Below, in pieces: positions 7,361 to 16,980 of a stretch of DNA of 64,000 nt. This stretch comes from Clostridiales bacterium (GTDB lineage Bacteria > Bacillota > Clostridia > Christensenellales > Aristaeellaceae). The translations under genes and the position numbers were made by a program. The first letter of the stretch is position 1. Every line of letters begins with the position of its first letter. The notes under the pieces are model-generated. The model did not search any database. It was not told where the DNA came from and was given only the letters and a program-made list of their open reading frames with translations. The DNA lies in the NCBI GenBank assembly GCA_015056255.1, contig SVGP01000004.1:89982-153981 (forward strand). The letters run 5' to 3'.

Positions 7361-8182
7361 GTGCTTGCGGACAAGCGTGAATACAAAAAGCAGATCATCA
7401 GCAGCAAGGACAGTTTCGGCAAGATTTTTCAGATTACGCAGCAACTGAACCTGAGAAACGAAAAGGAGATCTTCATTCAGACGGTTGAAATTCTGGAAAG
7501 CATCATGGAAAACCAGAGCGTCGCGCTCTATATGATCAGCAGCACGCAGCAGTTTGGGCGGCTGGTTGCCTCTTCAAGGCGGGCAGCGGTTAGCCTCCCG
7601 GCTTCCATCAGGCTGGATGACTACAGAGATGCGCTGAAAACCGTGAAGTCCGGTGGCGTTTTTGTCAATACGCAGCTGCTGGAAGGCTATCCGGCGCTGA
7701 TGGCCGGCTTGGTCAAGAATGAGGAAATCAGAATGCTGGTTATGCTCCGACAGGCAAAGTTTGAGCAGATGTCGCTGTACTACATGAATCTGTTTCAGGT
7801 GCTGTGCGGCCTGGTCAGTTCTGCGCTGAATCATGCAATCGATTATCAGGAGGCACAGCAGCAGAAAAGCTATCTTCCCGGAACACGGATTTTGAATGCC
7901 GAGCGCTTTGCACAGGAACAGAAGATGCATGATTTGATGGACGACAGAAAGATCGCAAAGCATATTCTGCTGAAGATTGAAAACGACGGGCGTTCCGTAC
8001 AGGAGATGGATTATCTGCTTTGCGGAAAGTTGCGCGAAAACGACGTGATCGGTATTGGAAATGACGGCTGTCTGTATGTGATTCTGGCGCAGGCATCTCA
8101 GGAGTCCCTGCCCATCATACTCCGCCGTCTGCAGCAGGCGGGCATTTCCGGCGAGGAAGTGTGCGCACAGAATATTGCTTGA
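7361..8182 (+). CDS. PelD-like protein part 2: GAF plus degenerate GGDEF c-di-GMP receptor (frameshifted)
   Basis: 273 residues, continuing the coiled coil of part 1. A GAF domain (~30-160) is followed by a degenerate GGDEF domain. At residues 225-237 the text REND-VIGIG-NDGCL aligns with the pattern RxxD-x5-GGDEF: the inhibitory-site RxxD that binds c-di-GMP is kept while the catalytic GGDEF is lost. This is the hallmark of PelD, the receptor that switches on Pel polymer synthesis. A separate start (GTG 7361, one base after the upstream TGA, without a ribosome-binding site) is possible, but a frameshift is more likely. Confidence 0.72.
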   Translation: MLADKREYKKQIISSKDSFGKIFQITQQLNLRNEKEIFIQTVEILESIMENQSVALYMISSTQQFGRLVASSRRAAVSLPASIRLDDYRDALKTVKSGGVFVNTQLLEGYPALMAGLVKNEEIRMLVMLRQAKFEQMSLYYMNLFQVLCGLVSSALNHAIDYQEAQQQKSYLPGTRILNAERFAQEQKMHDLMDDRKIAKHILLKIENDGRSVQEMDYLLCGKLRENDVIGIGNDGCLYVILAQASQESLPIILRRLQQAGISGEEVCAQNIA

Positions 8183-8203
8183 GAAACAAAGAAGGGTATC
8201 GAT

Positions 8204-9124
8204 GTGCTGTATATCATTTTTATTCACATTGTGATGTGCATTCTTGTTTTTGTACTGATGAAGGCGAAGGCGCTCAAGGTGCAGACGCAATTGATGCCCG
8301 TGGTTGTACTGGTTCCACTGTGGGGCATGTTGTGCGTATTGCTGCTGCATCTTCTGCATGTCTTCGATTGGGAAGGAACGGTTGAAGCCGGCGTAGAGAA
8401 GCTGCACACCAATGAAGATGCGCACCGCAGCCTGCTTGTGGAGAATCTCAACAATCAGCGCAGCGTTGTTGCGCTCCAGGAGGCGTTGATTCTGAACGAT
8501 GCGCAGCTTCGGCGCGGTATGATGCTGGATGTGTTGTATGAGAATCCGGAAGACTATCACGCGCTGCTGAATGAGGCGATCAACAATGAGGACGGCGAGG
8601 TTGTACACTATGCCACCACTGCCATGGCGGAGCTGTCCAAGGAATATGACGCGGAGCTGCGCAGGTTGGAAAAACGCTATGCAGACGATCCGGAGAATCT
8701 GGAAACCCTGCGGAACTACTGCGATTTTCTGGAAAGGTACTTGCAGCGCAATCTGCTTTCAGGACAAATGGAGCAGCTTCAGCGCAGGCAGTATGTGATC
8801 CTGTTAGAGCGGCTGTACCGGAAAGAGACCTCAGTCAAAGTATGTCAGCGCCTGCTGACTGCTCAGATCCGGCTGGGCGACTTTGCGCAGGCCACAGAGC
8901 AAATGGAGGAAATGCTCATGCGCTGGCCGCAGGAGGAATCAACGCTGATGTGCCGGCTGGAACTGGCCGTTGGCGTGGGCGATGGCAGAGCGCTCAAGCA
9001 GATTGTTGAGCAGGCACATCAGGAAGAACGCTACCTGAGCATGAGTGCAAGGCAGCGGCTCGCCTTTTTTGCAACGACAATGGAAGAAAGGAAGGTACCT
9101 GGTTCCGATGCGAAGGCGCTTTGA
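8204..9124 (+). CDS. PelE-like membrane TPR protein
   Basis: 306 residues from a GTG start preceded by AAGGG. Two N-terminal membrane helices (LYIIFIHIVMCILVFVLM and MPVVVLVPLWGMLCVLLLHLL) are followed by an all-helical region with TPR-like repeats (e.g. DFAQATEQMEEMLMRWPQE). This matches the layout of PelE, which in Pel systems interacts with PelD in the inner membrane complex. The assignment rests on architecture and position between PelD-like and PelA-like genes; sequence similarity cannot be measured here. Confidence 0.65.
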   Translation: MLYIIFIHIVMCILVFVLMKAKALKVQTQLMPVVVLVPLWGMLCVLLLHLLHVFDWEGTVEAGVEKLHTNEDAHRSLLVENLNNQRSVVALQEALILNDAQLRRGMMLDVLYENPEDYHALLNEAINNEDGEVVHYATTAMAELSKEYDAELRRLEKRYADDPENLETLRNYCDFLERYLQRNLLSGQMEQLQRRQYVILLERLYRKETSVKVCQRLLTAQIRLGDFAQATEQMEEMLMRWPQEESTLMCRLELAVGVGDGRALKQIVEQAHQEERYLSMSARQRLAFFATTMEERKVPGSDAKAL

Positions 9125-10925
9125 GTATTCGGGCATGGGTGTTGTGCTGTTGATCTATCTGGCGATGGCCGTTATCCTCTTGCTGGAGAGATCCGGCATC
9201 CATTACCAGATACAGAACCGTCAGATTGCCCTTTTGCCGAGGGAACAGGTAAGCCTTACCGCTTATGAAGAGCAGCAAACGGAATGTCTGGTTCTGATCG
9301 ACCGGCAGGAGGCAGCCAGCCTGCAGGCCGCAGAGCAATTTGAACAGATCTTCAAGGATATGAAGGTTGGCTGTCGATGGGTGGACATCCGGACAGAAGG
9401 CATCCCTGATTTGTCTGATTTTCGTACGGTTGCGGTGCTGCTGTCCGATTTTTCTCCTCTGGGCGAACGGGTTCTGGAGCTTGCCGACTGGGTGGAAGAC
9501 GGCGGCAAAGCGTTGCTTGCACTGCCTCCGCAGACGGATCCAGCCTATATGCTCATCGAACAAAAGCTGGGAATTGTGGAATCAAGCTATGAAAACGAGC
9601 TTGTGGACAGCATCCGCTTTGCAGACGGCTTCCTGATCGGCGGAAACAAAGCATGGCCGATTATGGACGGCTATGATTCAGCGAAAAAGGTCAGATTGCA
9701 CGAAGACGCAGATGTTTATGCCTTTGATGGAGATGAAAAGTCGCTGCCTCTGATTTGGCGCAGCGATTACGGCAAGGGGCGCTTTGTTGTCGACAATATC
9801 GGTATAATGAGCAAGGCGGTCAGGGGCGTCTATGCAGCGTCCTACACGTTGCTGGAGGATGCATTTGCCTATCCGGTTATCAATGGCGCTGCCTTTTATC
9901 TGGACGATTTCCCATCTCCCGTTCCTGCCGGAGACGGCGAAAAAATCCGCGCAGACTATGGCATGGATGTGGAAGAGTTCTATATCAACGTATGGTGGCC
10001 GGATATGCTGAAGCTGGCTGATGAATTCGGCATTTGCTATACTGGCGTTGTGATCGAAAACTATGGCGACAAAACGGATGGTACGATTGTGCAGGAGAAG
10101 AATCTCAATCCCTTCCTCTACTTTGGCGAAATGCTGCTGAAGGAGGGCGGAGAGATTGGACTGCACGGATATAACCATCAGCCGCTTAGCCTTGGCAATA
10201 TTGAATATAGGGATGATCTTCCATATAATACGTGGTCCGATGAAGCAGCGATGCGCAGTGCAGTGGAAGAGCTGATGCGGTTTGTGGAAGAGACGTTTCC
10301 AGAGGTGCAGAACTATGTGTATGTGCCGCCGTCCAATGTGCTGTCCGACGAGGGACGCGCGATGCTGGGCAGCTATTATCCCGGAATCCATACGGTGGCC
10401 AGCACCTATTTTGAGGACGATTATGTTTATGAACAGGAATTCTGCGTCGGTGAAGACGGCTTGGTGGAACAGCCGCGCACGATTTCCGGCGGTATCCTGA
10501 ACGATTATGCTATGCTGGCAGCATTGTCAGAGCTGAATTTCCATCTGGTCAGCAATCATTTCATCCATCCGGACGACGTGCTGGACGAGGATCGCGGCGC
10601 AGCGATTGGCTGGGAGAAGCTCAGGGACAATCTGGGCAATTACATGGGCTGGCTGCATGCTTCCTGCCCGGCGCTGCGCGAACTGACCGGTACGGAGCTT
10701 TCGGGCGCGGTGCAGCGTTTCAGCTCCGTCGGCGTAAAGCGCGAAATAACCGAAGGACAGATGAAACTCACGCTCAGCAATTTTACGGATGAAGCGTGGC
10801 TTCTGGTTCGTCTGGAGAATCAGAAGATACCCACTGTCAGCGGCGGAAAGCTGACGCAGATTACTGAAAGCCTCTGGCTGCTTTGTGCAGACCAGAGCGA
10901 AGTTACCATTCACTGGAGCAAATAA
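9108..10925 (+). CDS. PelA-like membrane-anchored polysaccharide deacetylase (DUF2194-like)
   Basis: 605 residues. The start at 9108 (MRRRFEYSG) puts a single membrane anchor, GMGVVLLIYLAMAVILLLE, at the N-terminus and overlaps the previous gene by 17 bases; a longer frame from 9045 would add an unlikely tail. The extracellular part has the layout of a NodB-like deacetylase: FYLDDFPSP near residue 265 (metal Asp), GEIGLHGYNHQP near 350 (metal His residues) and YVYVPPSN near 405. In Gram-positive Pel clusters this domain removes acetyl groups from the GalNAc-rich polymer outside the cell. The hydrolase domain of Pseudomonas PelA is not present in this chain. Confidence 0.75.
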   Translation: MRRRFEYSGMGVVLLIYLAMAVILLLERSGIHYQIQNRQIALLPREQVSLTAYEEQQTECLVLIDRQEAASLQAAEQFEQIFKDMKVGCRWVDIRTEGIPDLSDFRTVAVLLSDFSPLGERVLELADWVEDGGKALLALPPQTDPAYMLIEQKLGIVESSYENELVDSIRFADGFLIGGNKAWPIMDGYDSAKKVRLHEDADVYAFDGDEKSLPLIWRSDYGKGRFVVDNIGIMSKAVRGVYAASYTLLEDAFAYPVINGAAFYLDDFPSPVPAGDGEKIRADYGMDVEEFYINVWWPDMLKLADEFGICYTGVVIENYGDKTDGTIVQEKNLNPFLYFGEMLLKEGGEIGLHGYNHQPLSLGNIEYRDDLPYNTWSDEAAMRSAVEELMRFVEETFPEVQNYVYVPPSNVLSDEGRAMLGSYYPGIHTVASTYFEDDYVYEQEFCVGEDGLVEQPRTISGGILNDYAMLAALSELNFHLVSNHFIHPDDVLDEDRGAAIGWEKLRDNLGNYMGWLHASCPALRELTGTELSGAVQRFSSVGVKREITEGQMKLTLSNFTDEAWLLVRLENQKIPTVSGGKLTQITESLWLLCADQSEVTIHWSK

Positions 10926-10928
10926 GCC

Positions 10929-12362
10929 ATGAAGATCTGTTTGATTCTGGAGGGCTGCTACCCCTATGTCCATGGCGGTGTATCCACATGGATGCATCAG
11001 GTGATTCAGGATATGCCGGAGCATGAATTTGTGCTGTGGGTCATTGGTGCGCAGGCGGAAAAGCGCGGACAGTTCGTGTATGAAATGCCTTCGAATGTCA
11101 CAAAGGTGCAGGAGGTCTTTCTGGACGACGCGCTCCGCGTTGAGGACAGGGGACATATGAGGCATCGCTTCACGCAGGAGGAGATTGCAGCCCTTCGGGC
11201 GTTGATTGATTGCGACAGGCCTGACTGGGAGGTTCTTTTTGAACTGTATCAAAGGAAAAAGCTCAATCCGATGGCTTTTCTCAAGAGCGAGGCTTTTTTA
11301 AAGATTCTGGTGGAGCTTTGCCAGAACAAGTACCCGTATGCCGCCTTTGCAGATACCTTTCATACCGTGCGCTCCATGATGCTGCCGGTACTGTATCTGC
11401 TGGGTTCGCCCATTCCGGAGGCGGACTGCTATCACTCCATTTGCACCGGCTACGGTGGTTTGCTTGCGGCGCTGGGAAGCTATATTCACAAGAAACCTTT
11501 GCTGCTGACAGAACACGGCATATATTCCCGTGAACGCGAGGAGGAAATTATTCGCGCCAAATGGGTGGTGCCTTCCTTTAAGAAGCGATGGATTCAATTC
11601 TTTTACATGCTTTCCGATGTCATTTATACCCGGGCGTTTCGGGTGACCAGCCTGTTCAATAATGCCATGAATATCCAGATGGAGCTGGGCTGCGATCCCG
11701 CCAAGTGCTGTGTGATCAAAAATGGCATCATTTATGAACGCTTGTCCAAGATTCCGCTGAAAAAGCCGGACGGCTGGATTGACATCGGCGCGGTGGTGCG
11801 CATGGCTCCGATCAAGGATATCAAAACTATGCTTTATGCTTTTTACGAGCTTAGTTCCCGCATGGACAACGTCAGACTCCATGTCATGGGCGGCGTAGAT
11901 GATCAGGAGTATGCCGATGAATGCTATGCGCTCGCAGAGCGGCTGGAGCTGAAGAACGTGCTGTTCACCGGACGAGTGAATATCATGGAATACTTTGAAA
12001 AGCTGGATTTTACGATTCTAACCAGTATCTCCGAGGGCCAGCCCTTGTCTGTGTTGGAATCTTTCGCAGCGCGCCGCCCTTGCGTGACGACAGATGTGGG
12101 AAGTTGCCGCATGCTTCTCTTCGGCGATTTGGAGGGTGACTGCGATCCTTACGGCCCGGCAGGTGAATGCGTTCCTCCAATGAGCCGCAACAAGCTGGCG
12201 GACGCCATGGAACGACTTTGCCGTTCTCAGGAGCTGATCCTGAAAATGGGGGAAGCGGGACAAAGGCGTGCCGAGCGGTATTACCGCCGGGAGATCATGA
12301 TGGAAAAATATCGCGCGCTGTATGAGGAGGTTGAGCAGAACTTTGGCCGGAATCGGATTTGA
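10929..12362 (+). CDS. pelF: PelF, GT4-family glycosyltransferase of Pel synthesis
   Basis: 477 residues. It starts MKICLILEGCYPYVHGGVSTW, the usual N-terminus of PelF, and ends in a GT-B C-terminal domain with the ExxxxxxxE motif in SEGQPLSVLESFAARRP (~370). It is soluble and uses UDP-sugars (UDP-GalNAc/UDP-GlcNAc in characterised systems) to polymerise Pel on the cytoplasmic side, together with PelG. It lies 3 bases after the deacetylase gene and overlaps pelG. Confidence 0.92.
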   Translation: MKICLILEGCYPYVHGGVSTWMHQVIQDMPEHEFVLWVIGAQAEKRGQFVYEMPSNVTKVQEVFLDDALRVEDRGHMRHRFTQEEIAALRALIDCDRPDWEVLFELYQRKKLNPMAFLKSEAFLKILVELCQNKYPYAAFADTFHTVRSMMLPVLYLLGSPIPEADCYHSICTGYGGLLAALGSYIHKKPLLLTEHGIYSREREEEIIRAKWVVPSFKKRWIQFFYMLSDVIYTRAFRVTSLFNNAMNIQMELGCDPAKCCVIKNGIIYERLSKIPLKKPDGWIDIGAVVRMAPIKDIKTMLYAFYELSSRMDNVRLHVMGGVDDQEYADECYALAERLELKNVLFTGRVNIMEYFEKLDFTILTSISEGQPLSVLESFAARRPCVTTDVGSCRMLLFGDLEGDCDPYGPAGECVPPMSRNKLADAMERLCRSQELILKMGEAGQRRAERYYRREIMMEKYRALYEEVEQNFGRNRI

Positions 12363-13809
12363 ACTGAAAAAGCTGTTCAGCCACAGAGGACTGCTGGCGG
12401 CCTTCCGCGCTTACGGCTATGCCGGAGTGATCACAGCCGGCCCTATGCTGCTAAGCGTTCTTCTGCTGCTTGGCGTGATGTTTCTAAGCGACCATTTTGG
12501 CCTGGATGGTCATTTACGTGAACTGGGTGTAAGCATGATTACCTACAGCCTGCTAGGCTCGCTGATGGTGACCAGCTTCTTTTCCATGGTGGTTACGCGC
12601 TATGTGGCGGACATGCTCTACGAGGAGCAGATGAAAGCGATCATGCCCTCGTTCTGGGGTTCGACGTCCCTGATGCTCGTCTTTGGCTGCCTGTGTTATG
12701 GAATTTTTCTGGCGTTTGCCGGCGCGAGCTTTATACAGAGCTGTCTTTGCATGATGCTGTTTGCCGAGATGATTGTTAACTGGAATGCCATGAGCTATCT
12801 GACGGCCATCAAGAGCTATCGCGGGCTGATGTGCTCTTTCACCGCCGCAGTGGCGGTAGCCTTTGGCCTGTGCTGGCTGCTGATGAGCAGCGGCTATGTG
12901 TCGGTGGAAACCATCATGTTCAGCGTGTGCGTCGGATATGGCGTTATGCTGTGCTGGGATGTTGTGCTGCTGCAGCGGTACTTCCCCCAGAGTGACCTGA
13001 GCCCGTGGACCTTCCTGCGCTGGATTGATCGATTCATGCGCCTTGCCTTTTCGGGCCTGTTTGTGCATATCGGCCTGTTTTCCCATCTGGTCATCATCTG
13101 GTGCAGTCCGATTCGCGTGCAGGTACAGGGCCTGTTCTATGGTGCGCCTGCCCATGACGTGGCTGCGCTGACGGCCTTTATCACCATCCTGATCACCACT
13201 ATCAATTTCGTGGTATCGGTAGAGGTGAATTTCTATCCCAAATACCGTACTTATGTTTCCCTGTATAACGACAAGGGCAATGTCGGCGATATTCTCAAGG
13301 CTGAGCAGGATATGCTGGATGTGCTCAAATCGCAGATTCTCTACACGGCCATCAAGCAGCTGTGCGTTACAACCCTTTCCATTGCGCTTTGCGAGCTGAT
13401 CCTGGGCAATCTGCCGCTGGGCTTTACCGATCTGATGTATGGCTATTTCCGCATACTCAGCATCGGCTATGGCCTGTATACAATGGGCAATGTGATGATG
13501 CTGCTTTTGCTGTATTTTACGGATTACAGCGGCGCGCTGCTGTGCACATTTTTCTTTGCCGTCGCTGCCACCGGGTTGACGATTGCGTCGCTGTGGCTGC
13601 CCGTGGCCTACTATGGAGTCGGTTTCATGGGTGGAGCCGCCGTGTTCTATGCGGCAAGTCTGCTGCGGCTGAGCTGGTTTACAAGGCGTCTGCCGTATCA
13701 CATTCTTGCCCGTCAGCCCATTGTGGCGATGGACAAGCGCGGCGTTTTCACCAAGATCGGCGTATTTCTGGAGCGTTCACAGAGGAGGAAAATGAAACAT
13801 GCTGACTAA
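12343..13809 (+). CDS. pelG: PelG, polytopic exporter of the Pel polymer
   Basis: 488 residues from TTG 12343. This start gives the family-typical N-terminus (M)AGIGFELKKLF and has GAGGAGG 12 bases upstream; an ATG at 12322 would add seven residues and lacks a ribosome-binding site. About 12 hydrophobic segments fill the chain, consistent with the MOP/flippase-like fold expected of PelG, which exports the polymer made by PelF. It overlaps both pelF and the CotH gene, so the polymer genes and the CotH-VTC-DUF4956 genes form one translational chain. Confidence 0.9.
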   Translation: MAGIGFELKKLFSHRGLLAAFRAYGYAGVITAGPMLLSVLLLLGVMFLSDHFGLDGHLRELGVSMITYSLLGSLMVTSFFSMVVTRYVADMLYEEQMKAIMPSFWGSTSLMLVFGCLCYGIFLAFAGASFIQSCLCMMLFAEMIVNWNAMSYLTAIKSYRGLMCSFTAAVAVAFGLCWLLMSSGYVSVETIMFSVCVGYGVMLCWDVVLLQRYFPQSDLSPWTFLRWIDRFMRLAFSGLFVHIGLFSHLVIIWCSPIRVQVQGLFYGAPAHDVAALTAFITILITTINFVVSVEVNFYPKYRTYVSLYNDKGNVGDILKAEQDMLDVLKSQILYTAIKQLCVTTLSIALCELILGNLPLGFTDLMYGYFRILSIGYGLYTMGNVMMLLLLYFTDYSGALLCTFFFAVAATGLTIASLWLPVAYYGVGFMGGAAVFYAASLLRLSWFTRRLPYHILARQPIVAMDKRGVFTKIGVFLERSQRRKMKHAD

Positions 13810-15580
13810 GCTTTTGAAGGCGCTTCTGATCCTTTTTGCGCTGGCGCTGCTGGGGTCTTTGGTGTGGATGCAGCAAAGCAGCGATGAAGCCGGCGAAGCG
13901 GTGCCGGTGTTTGCCCTGATGGATTCTTCGTTCAAGAGGGAAGCGCCGCAGACCGCTGAGCAGTTCCACGTCTATGACAACGATCTTCTGTATGTCGACA
14001 GCGATGACACAAGCGTCGTCACCATGTACCTGACCGTAGGACGGGGAAATGCGGCGGAAAACACCAATCACAGCTGGGAAGAGATCAACTCTTATTCGGC
14101 TTATGATTACGATCGTATGGGGGTAGAGCGCTATCAGATCGCCGCGCTGCTACAGGTGGGCGATGAAAACGGCCCTCTGCCGGATGCGCTGGGATATGGA
14201 GAAACCACGCCCAATGCCACCGTGCAGATTCGCGGCCAGACCTCTACCAAAGCGGCGCAGAAGAACTATAAAATCGAGCTTAAAAAGGGGAAGGGCACTT
14301 GGAATGACCAGCGCGTAATCGCGTTGAATAAGCATATGTACGAGGGCATGCGCTTCCGCAATAAGCTGGCCTTCGATATTCTACGGGATATTCCCCAGCT
14401 GATGTCCCTGCGCACGCAGTTTGTGCATCTCTATGTGCGGGATATGACAGGAGATAATCCCGATGTATTTCAGGACTACGGCCTGTATACGCAGGTAGAG
14501 CAGCCCAACGCACGGGCCATGAAAGCTCACGGGCTGAATGAAAACGGCCACCTCTACAAGATCAACATGTTTGAATTCTACCGCTATGAAGACGTCATCC
14601 GATTGCAGAACGATCCTCTATATGACATGAGAGCGTTTGAGGAGCGGCTTGAAATCAAGGGCAATACTGATCATACCAAGCTGATTCGGATGCTTAAAGC
14701 CGTAAACGACGTCTCCATCGGCGTGGATACGCTGATGGAAAAGTACTTCGACTCCGAAAACCTCGTCTATTGGCTGGCATTTCAAATCCTGATCGGCAAT
14801 ACGGACACGCAAAGCCGCAATGTGTACATTTACAGCCCTCTCAACAGCGAAAAATGGTATTTCCTTCCGTGGGATCATGACGGCTGCTTCATGAGAACCG
14901 AATACGCTGTTCATGAACGCTCGGAACAGGGCGGCGCGGAAATCGGCGTCAGCAACTATTGGAACAATGTATTGTTCCGGCGTTGTCTGAAATCGCCCGC
15001 CTTCCGCGAACAGTTGGATGCTGCAATCAACGATCTTCGCTCCCTGATGACCGAGGAGTATATTTCCGAAAAGGTGAATGCTTATGCCGAAGTCGCAAAG
15101 CCCTATCTGGCGGCTATGCCCGATCAGGTTTACGCGCCCATCACCCCGGAGGAATACGAGTACATCCTCGCTGCTATTCCGGGAGAGGTGGAGCTGAACT
15201 ACCGGCTGTATCTGGAAAGCTATGAACGCCCCATGCCTTTCTATATAGGCGTTCCTGTGGCGGAAGACGGGATGCTGTCTATAAACTGGGATAATTCCTT
15301 TGACTTTGACGCAGAGAACATTACCTATACGGCAGAGATTGCCCGTGACTATCTGTTTGAGGATGTAGTGTACCGCGAAGAGACTGTGTATCCGCTCATC
15401 TCTACGCAGCTGCCTGAGGAAGGACAGTATTTTGTTCGCGTGCGGGCTGACAATGAAGCTGGAAAATCCCAGTATGCCTTCGATTATTATGTTACGGACG
15501 AAGGCAAGCATTATGGCATGCGCTGCTTCTACGTGATGGCGGATGGAACGGTCGAGGTGGACGTGTATGAAGAAGGCTGA
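13799..15580 (+). CDS. CotH-family protein kinase-like, membrane-anchored (copy 1)
   Basis: 593 residues with an N-terminal membrane anchor (LLKALLILFALALLGSLVW) and an extracellular CotH domain. Visible motifs: ATVQIRGQTSTKAAQKNYKIEL (~140-160), NKLAFDILRDI, YGLYTQVEQ, and FLPWDHDGCFM (~360), which corresponds to the ion-binding DxD/DxN region of the atypical kinase fold. Bacillus CotH phosphorylates spore-coat proteins; a target for this one is unknown. The last ~120 residues form a separate Fn3-like beta domain. GAGGAGG precedes the ATG, and the gene overlaps pelG by 11 bases. Placement suggests it modifies or organises the exported polymer, which is inference. Confidence 0.85.
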   Translation: MLTKLLKALLILFALALLGSLVWMQQSSDEAGEAVPVFALMDSSFKREAPQTAEQFHVYDNDLLYVDSDDTSVVTMYLTVGRGNAAENTNHSWEEINSYSAYDYDRMGVERYQIAALLQVGDENGPLPDALGYGETTPNATVQIRGQTSTKAAQKNYKIELKKGKGTWNDQRVIALNKHMYEGMRFRNKLAFDILRDIPQLMSLRTQFVHLYVRDMTGDNPDVFQDYGLYTQVEQPNARAMKAHGLNENGHLYKINMFEFYRYEDVIRLQNDPLYDMRAFEERLEIKGNTDHTKLIRMLKAVNDVSIGVDTLMEKYFDSENLVYWLAFQILIGNTDTQSRNVYIYSPLNSEKWYFLPWDHDGCFMRTEYAVHERSEQGGAEIGVSNYWNNVLFRRCLKSPAFREQLDAAINDLRSLMTEEYISEKVNAYAEVAKPYLAAMPDQVYAPITPEEYEYILAAIPGEVELNYRLYLESYERPMPFYIGVPVAEDGMLSINWDNSFDFDAENITYTAEIARDYLFEDVVYREETVYPLISTQLPEEGQYFVRVRADNEAGKSQYAFDYYVTDEGKHYGMRCFYVMADGTVEVDVYEEG

Positions 15581-16307
15581 GCGCTTCCGGAACGAATGGA
15601 AGTATCTGGTCAACTATGCGGAGCTGGCGCTTTTGCGCCAGCGGCTCGCGGTTCTTCTGCAGCCGGACAAGCACAGCATAGACGGCGGCTACAGCATCCG
15701 CAGCCTGTATTTTGACGATTACTGGAACACGGCCTATAACGAAAAGGATGCGGGCGTGCTCACACGGAGAAAGTGGCGGATCCGTATTTACAATGCAAGC
15801 GATTCCGTGATTCATCTGGAGCGCAAGAAGAAATATGGAAGCTATATTTTCAAAGAAAGTGCAAGCCTCACGCGCGAGCAGACAGATCGGATTCTCGATG
15901 GTGATTACGCCTTTCTGCTTGCGCATCCGGATCAGTTGTGCCGCGAGTTCTATGTGGAATGCACAAGCCGTGCGCTCAGCCCCCGGGTGATTGTCGATTA
16001 CGAGCGCGAGGCATGGGTGCAGGACGAGGGTACCGTCCGCATTACCTTTGATACGGACGTGCGGGCGGGAATCCTGCATACCGATCTTTTCGACTCAAGC
16101 CTGCCCACGCTTTCAGCGCTGCCGCCGGGAAAAGCCGTGCTTGAGGTCAAGTTTACGGAATTTCTTCCGCAGGCCGTTCGTGAGGCACTGCCGCCGAGCT
16201 CCGCTGAATTCACTGCTGTATCCAAGTTTGTTCTGTGCTGCGACAAAACCCGCTATCTGCACGGGTTTGAATCCTATTTTGAAACCGAAGGAGAACGATA
16301 CCAATGA
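15567..16307 (+). CDS. VTC-domain protein, polyphosphate-polymerase fold (copy 1)
   Basis: 246 residues, essentially one VTC domain (CYTH-like tunnel fold). Seen: FRNEWKYLV at the start, YSIRSLYFDD (~40), KWRIRIYN (~70), IHLERKKKYG (~85, the basic strand of the tunnel), PRVIVDYEREAW (~140) and LEVKFTEFLP (~195). Yeast Vtc4 uses this fold to make polyphosphate from ATP; bacterial stand-alone members are mostly uncharacterised. The start at 15567 overlaps CotH by 14 bases behind GAGGTGG. The stop overlaps the DUF4956 gene (ATGA). Confidence 0.85.
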   Translation: MKKAERFRNEWKYLVNYAELALLRQRLAVLLQPDKHSIDGGYSIRSLYFDDYWNTAYNEKDAGVLTRRKWRIRIYNASDSVIHLERKKKYGSYIFKESASLTREQTDRILDGDYAFLLAHPDQLCREFYVECTSRALSPRVIVDYEREAWVQDEGTVRITFDTDVRAGILHTDLFDSSLPTLSALPPGKAVLEVKFTEFLPQAVREALPPSSAEFTAVSKFVLCCDKTRYLHGFESYFETEGERYQ

Positions 16308-16975
16308 GCGTACAAGACGTCATCAAAAAATCGTTTCTGGAGTCCGGAGCCTTTTCATCCATCAACGTGACCAACGCCATTGTTGTGCTGCTGCTGTCTC
16401 TGATTGGCGGCCTGTTTATCTTTGCTGTGTATTCAAGGTTTTTCAACGGCGTTATTTACTCCAAGAATTTCGGCATGACGCTTGTGGGGATGACGGTACT
16501 GACATGCATGGTCACGCAGGCCATAAGCACTAACGTCGTGATCTCGCTGGGTATGGTGGGCGCGCTGTCCATTGTGCGCTACCGTACCGCTGTCAAGGAT
16601 CCGCTGGATCTGCTGTATCTGTTCTGGGGCATTACCACCGGTATTACCATTGGAGCGAACATGTACGTGCTTGCGCTGGCGGCGGCCATCGTGATGTTCC
16701 TGCTAGTGATCCTTTTCAGCGGACAAAACAAATCCAAACGCATTTACGTAATGATCGCTCGTTATGATGAGGATGCTGCGGGCGATGAAATCATCCGCGC
16801 GCTTGGTCGGATGAAATACTGCGTCAAATCCAAAACGCTGCGCGGAAGCAAGACGGAAATGGCGGTGGAACTGTTCTGCCGCACGAATGATAACGCGTTC
16901 TTGGAAAAAATTCGCGCCATCAAAGGCGTAAATGATGTAACGCTCATTCAATATAACGGCGAATATCACGGCTGA
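16304..16975 (+). CDS. DUF4956 membrane protein (copy 1)
   Basis: 223 residues. About four membrane helices in the first 150 residues, with the family hallmark SLGMVGALSIVRYRTAVKDPLD (helix-loop near 80-100), followed by a small soluble alpha/beta domain ending NDVTLIQYNGEYHG. Function unknown. Families of this kind sit next to VTC and CotH genes in many Clostridia and Actinobacteria, which suggests a membrane partner for the VTC enzyme. Copy 2 at 47877 has the same length (223) and the same end motif. Last gene of the Pel operon; a strong terminator follows. Confidence 0.85.
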   Translation: MSVQDVIKKSFLESGAFSSINVTNAIVVLLLSLIGGLFIFAVYSRFFNGVIYSKNFGMTLVGMTVLTCMVTQAISTNVVISLGMVGALSIVRYRTAVKDPLDLLYLFWGITTGITIGANMYVLALAAAIVMFLLVILFSGQNKSKRIYVMIARYDEDAAGDEIIRALGRMKYCVKSKTLRGSKTEMAVELFCRTNDNAFLEKIRAIKGVNDVTLIQYNGEYHG

Positions 16976-16980
16976 TGACA

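Noticed and set aside
12553..13701. 382-codon open frame on the minus strand
   Set aside because: Antisense of pelG; rich in His and Gln from the complementary codons and without any motif.
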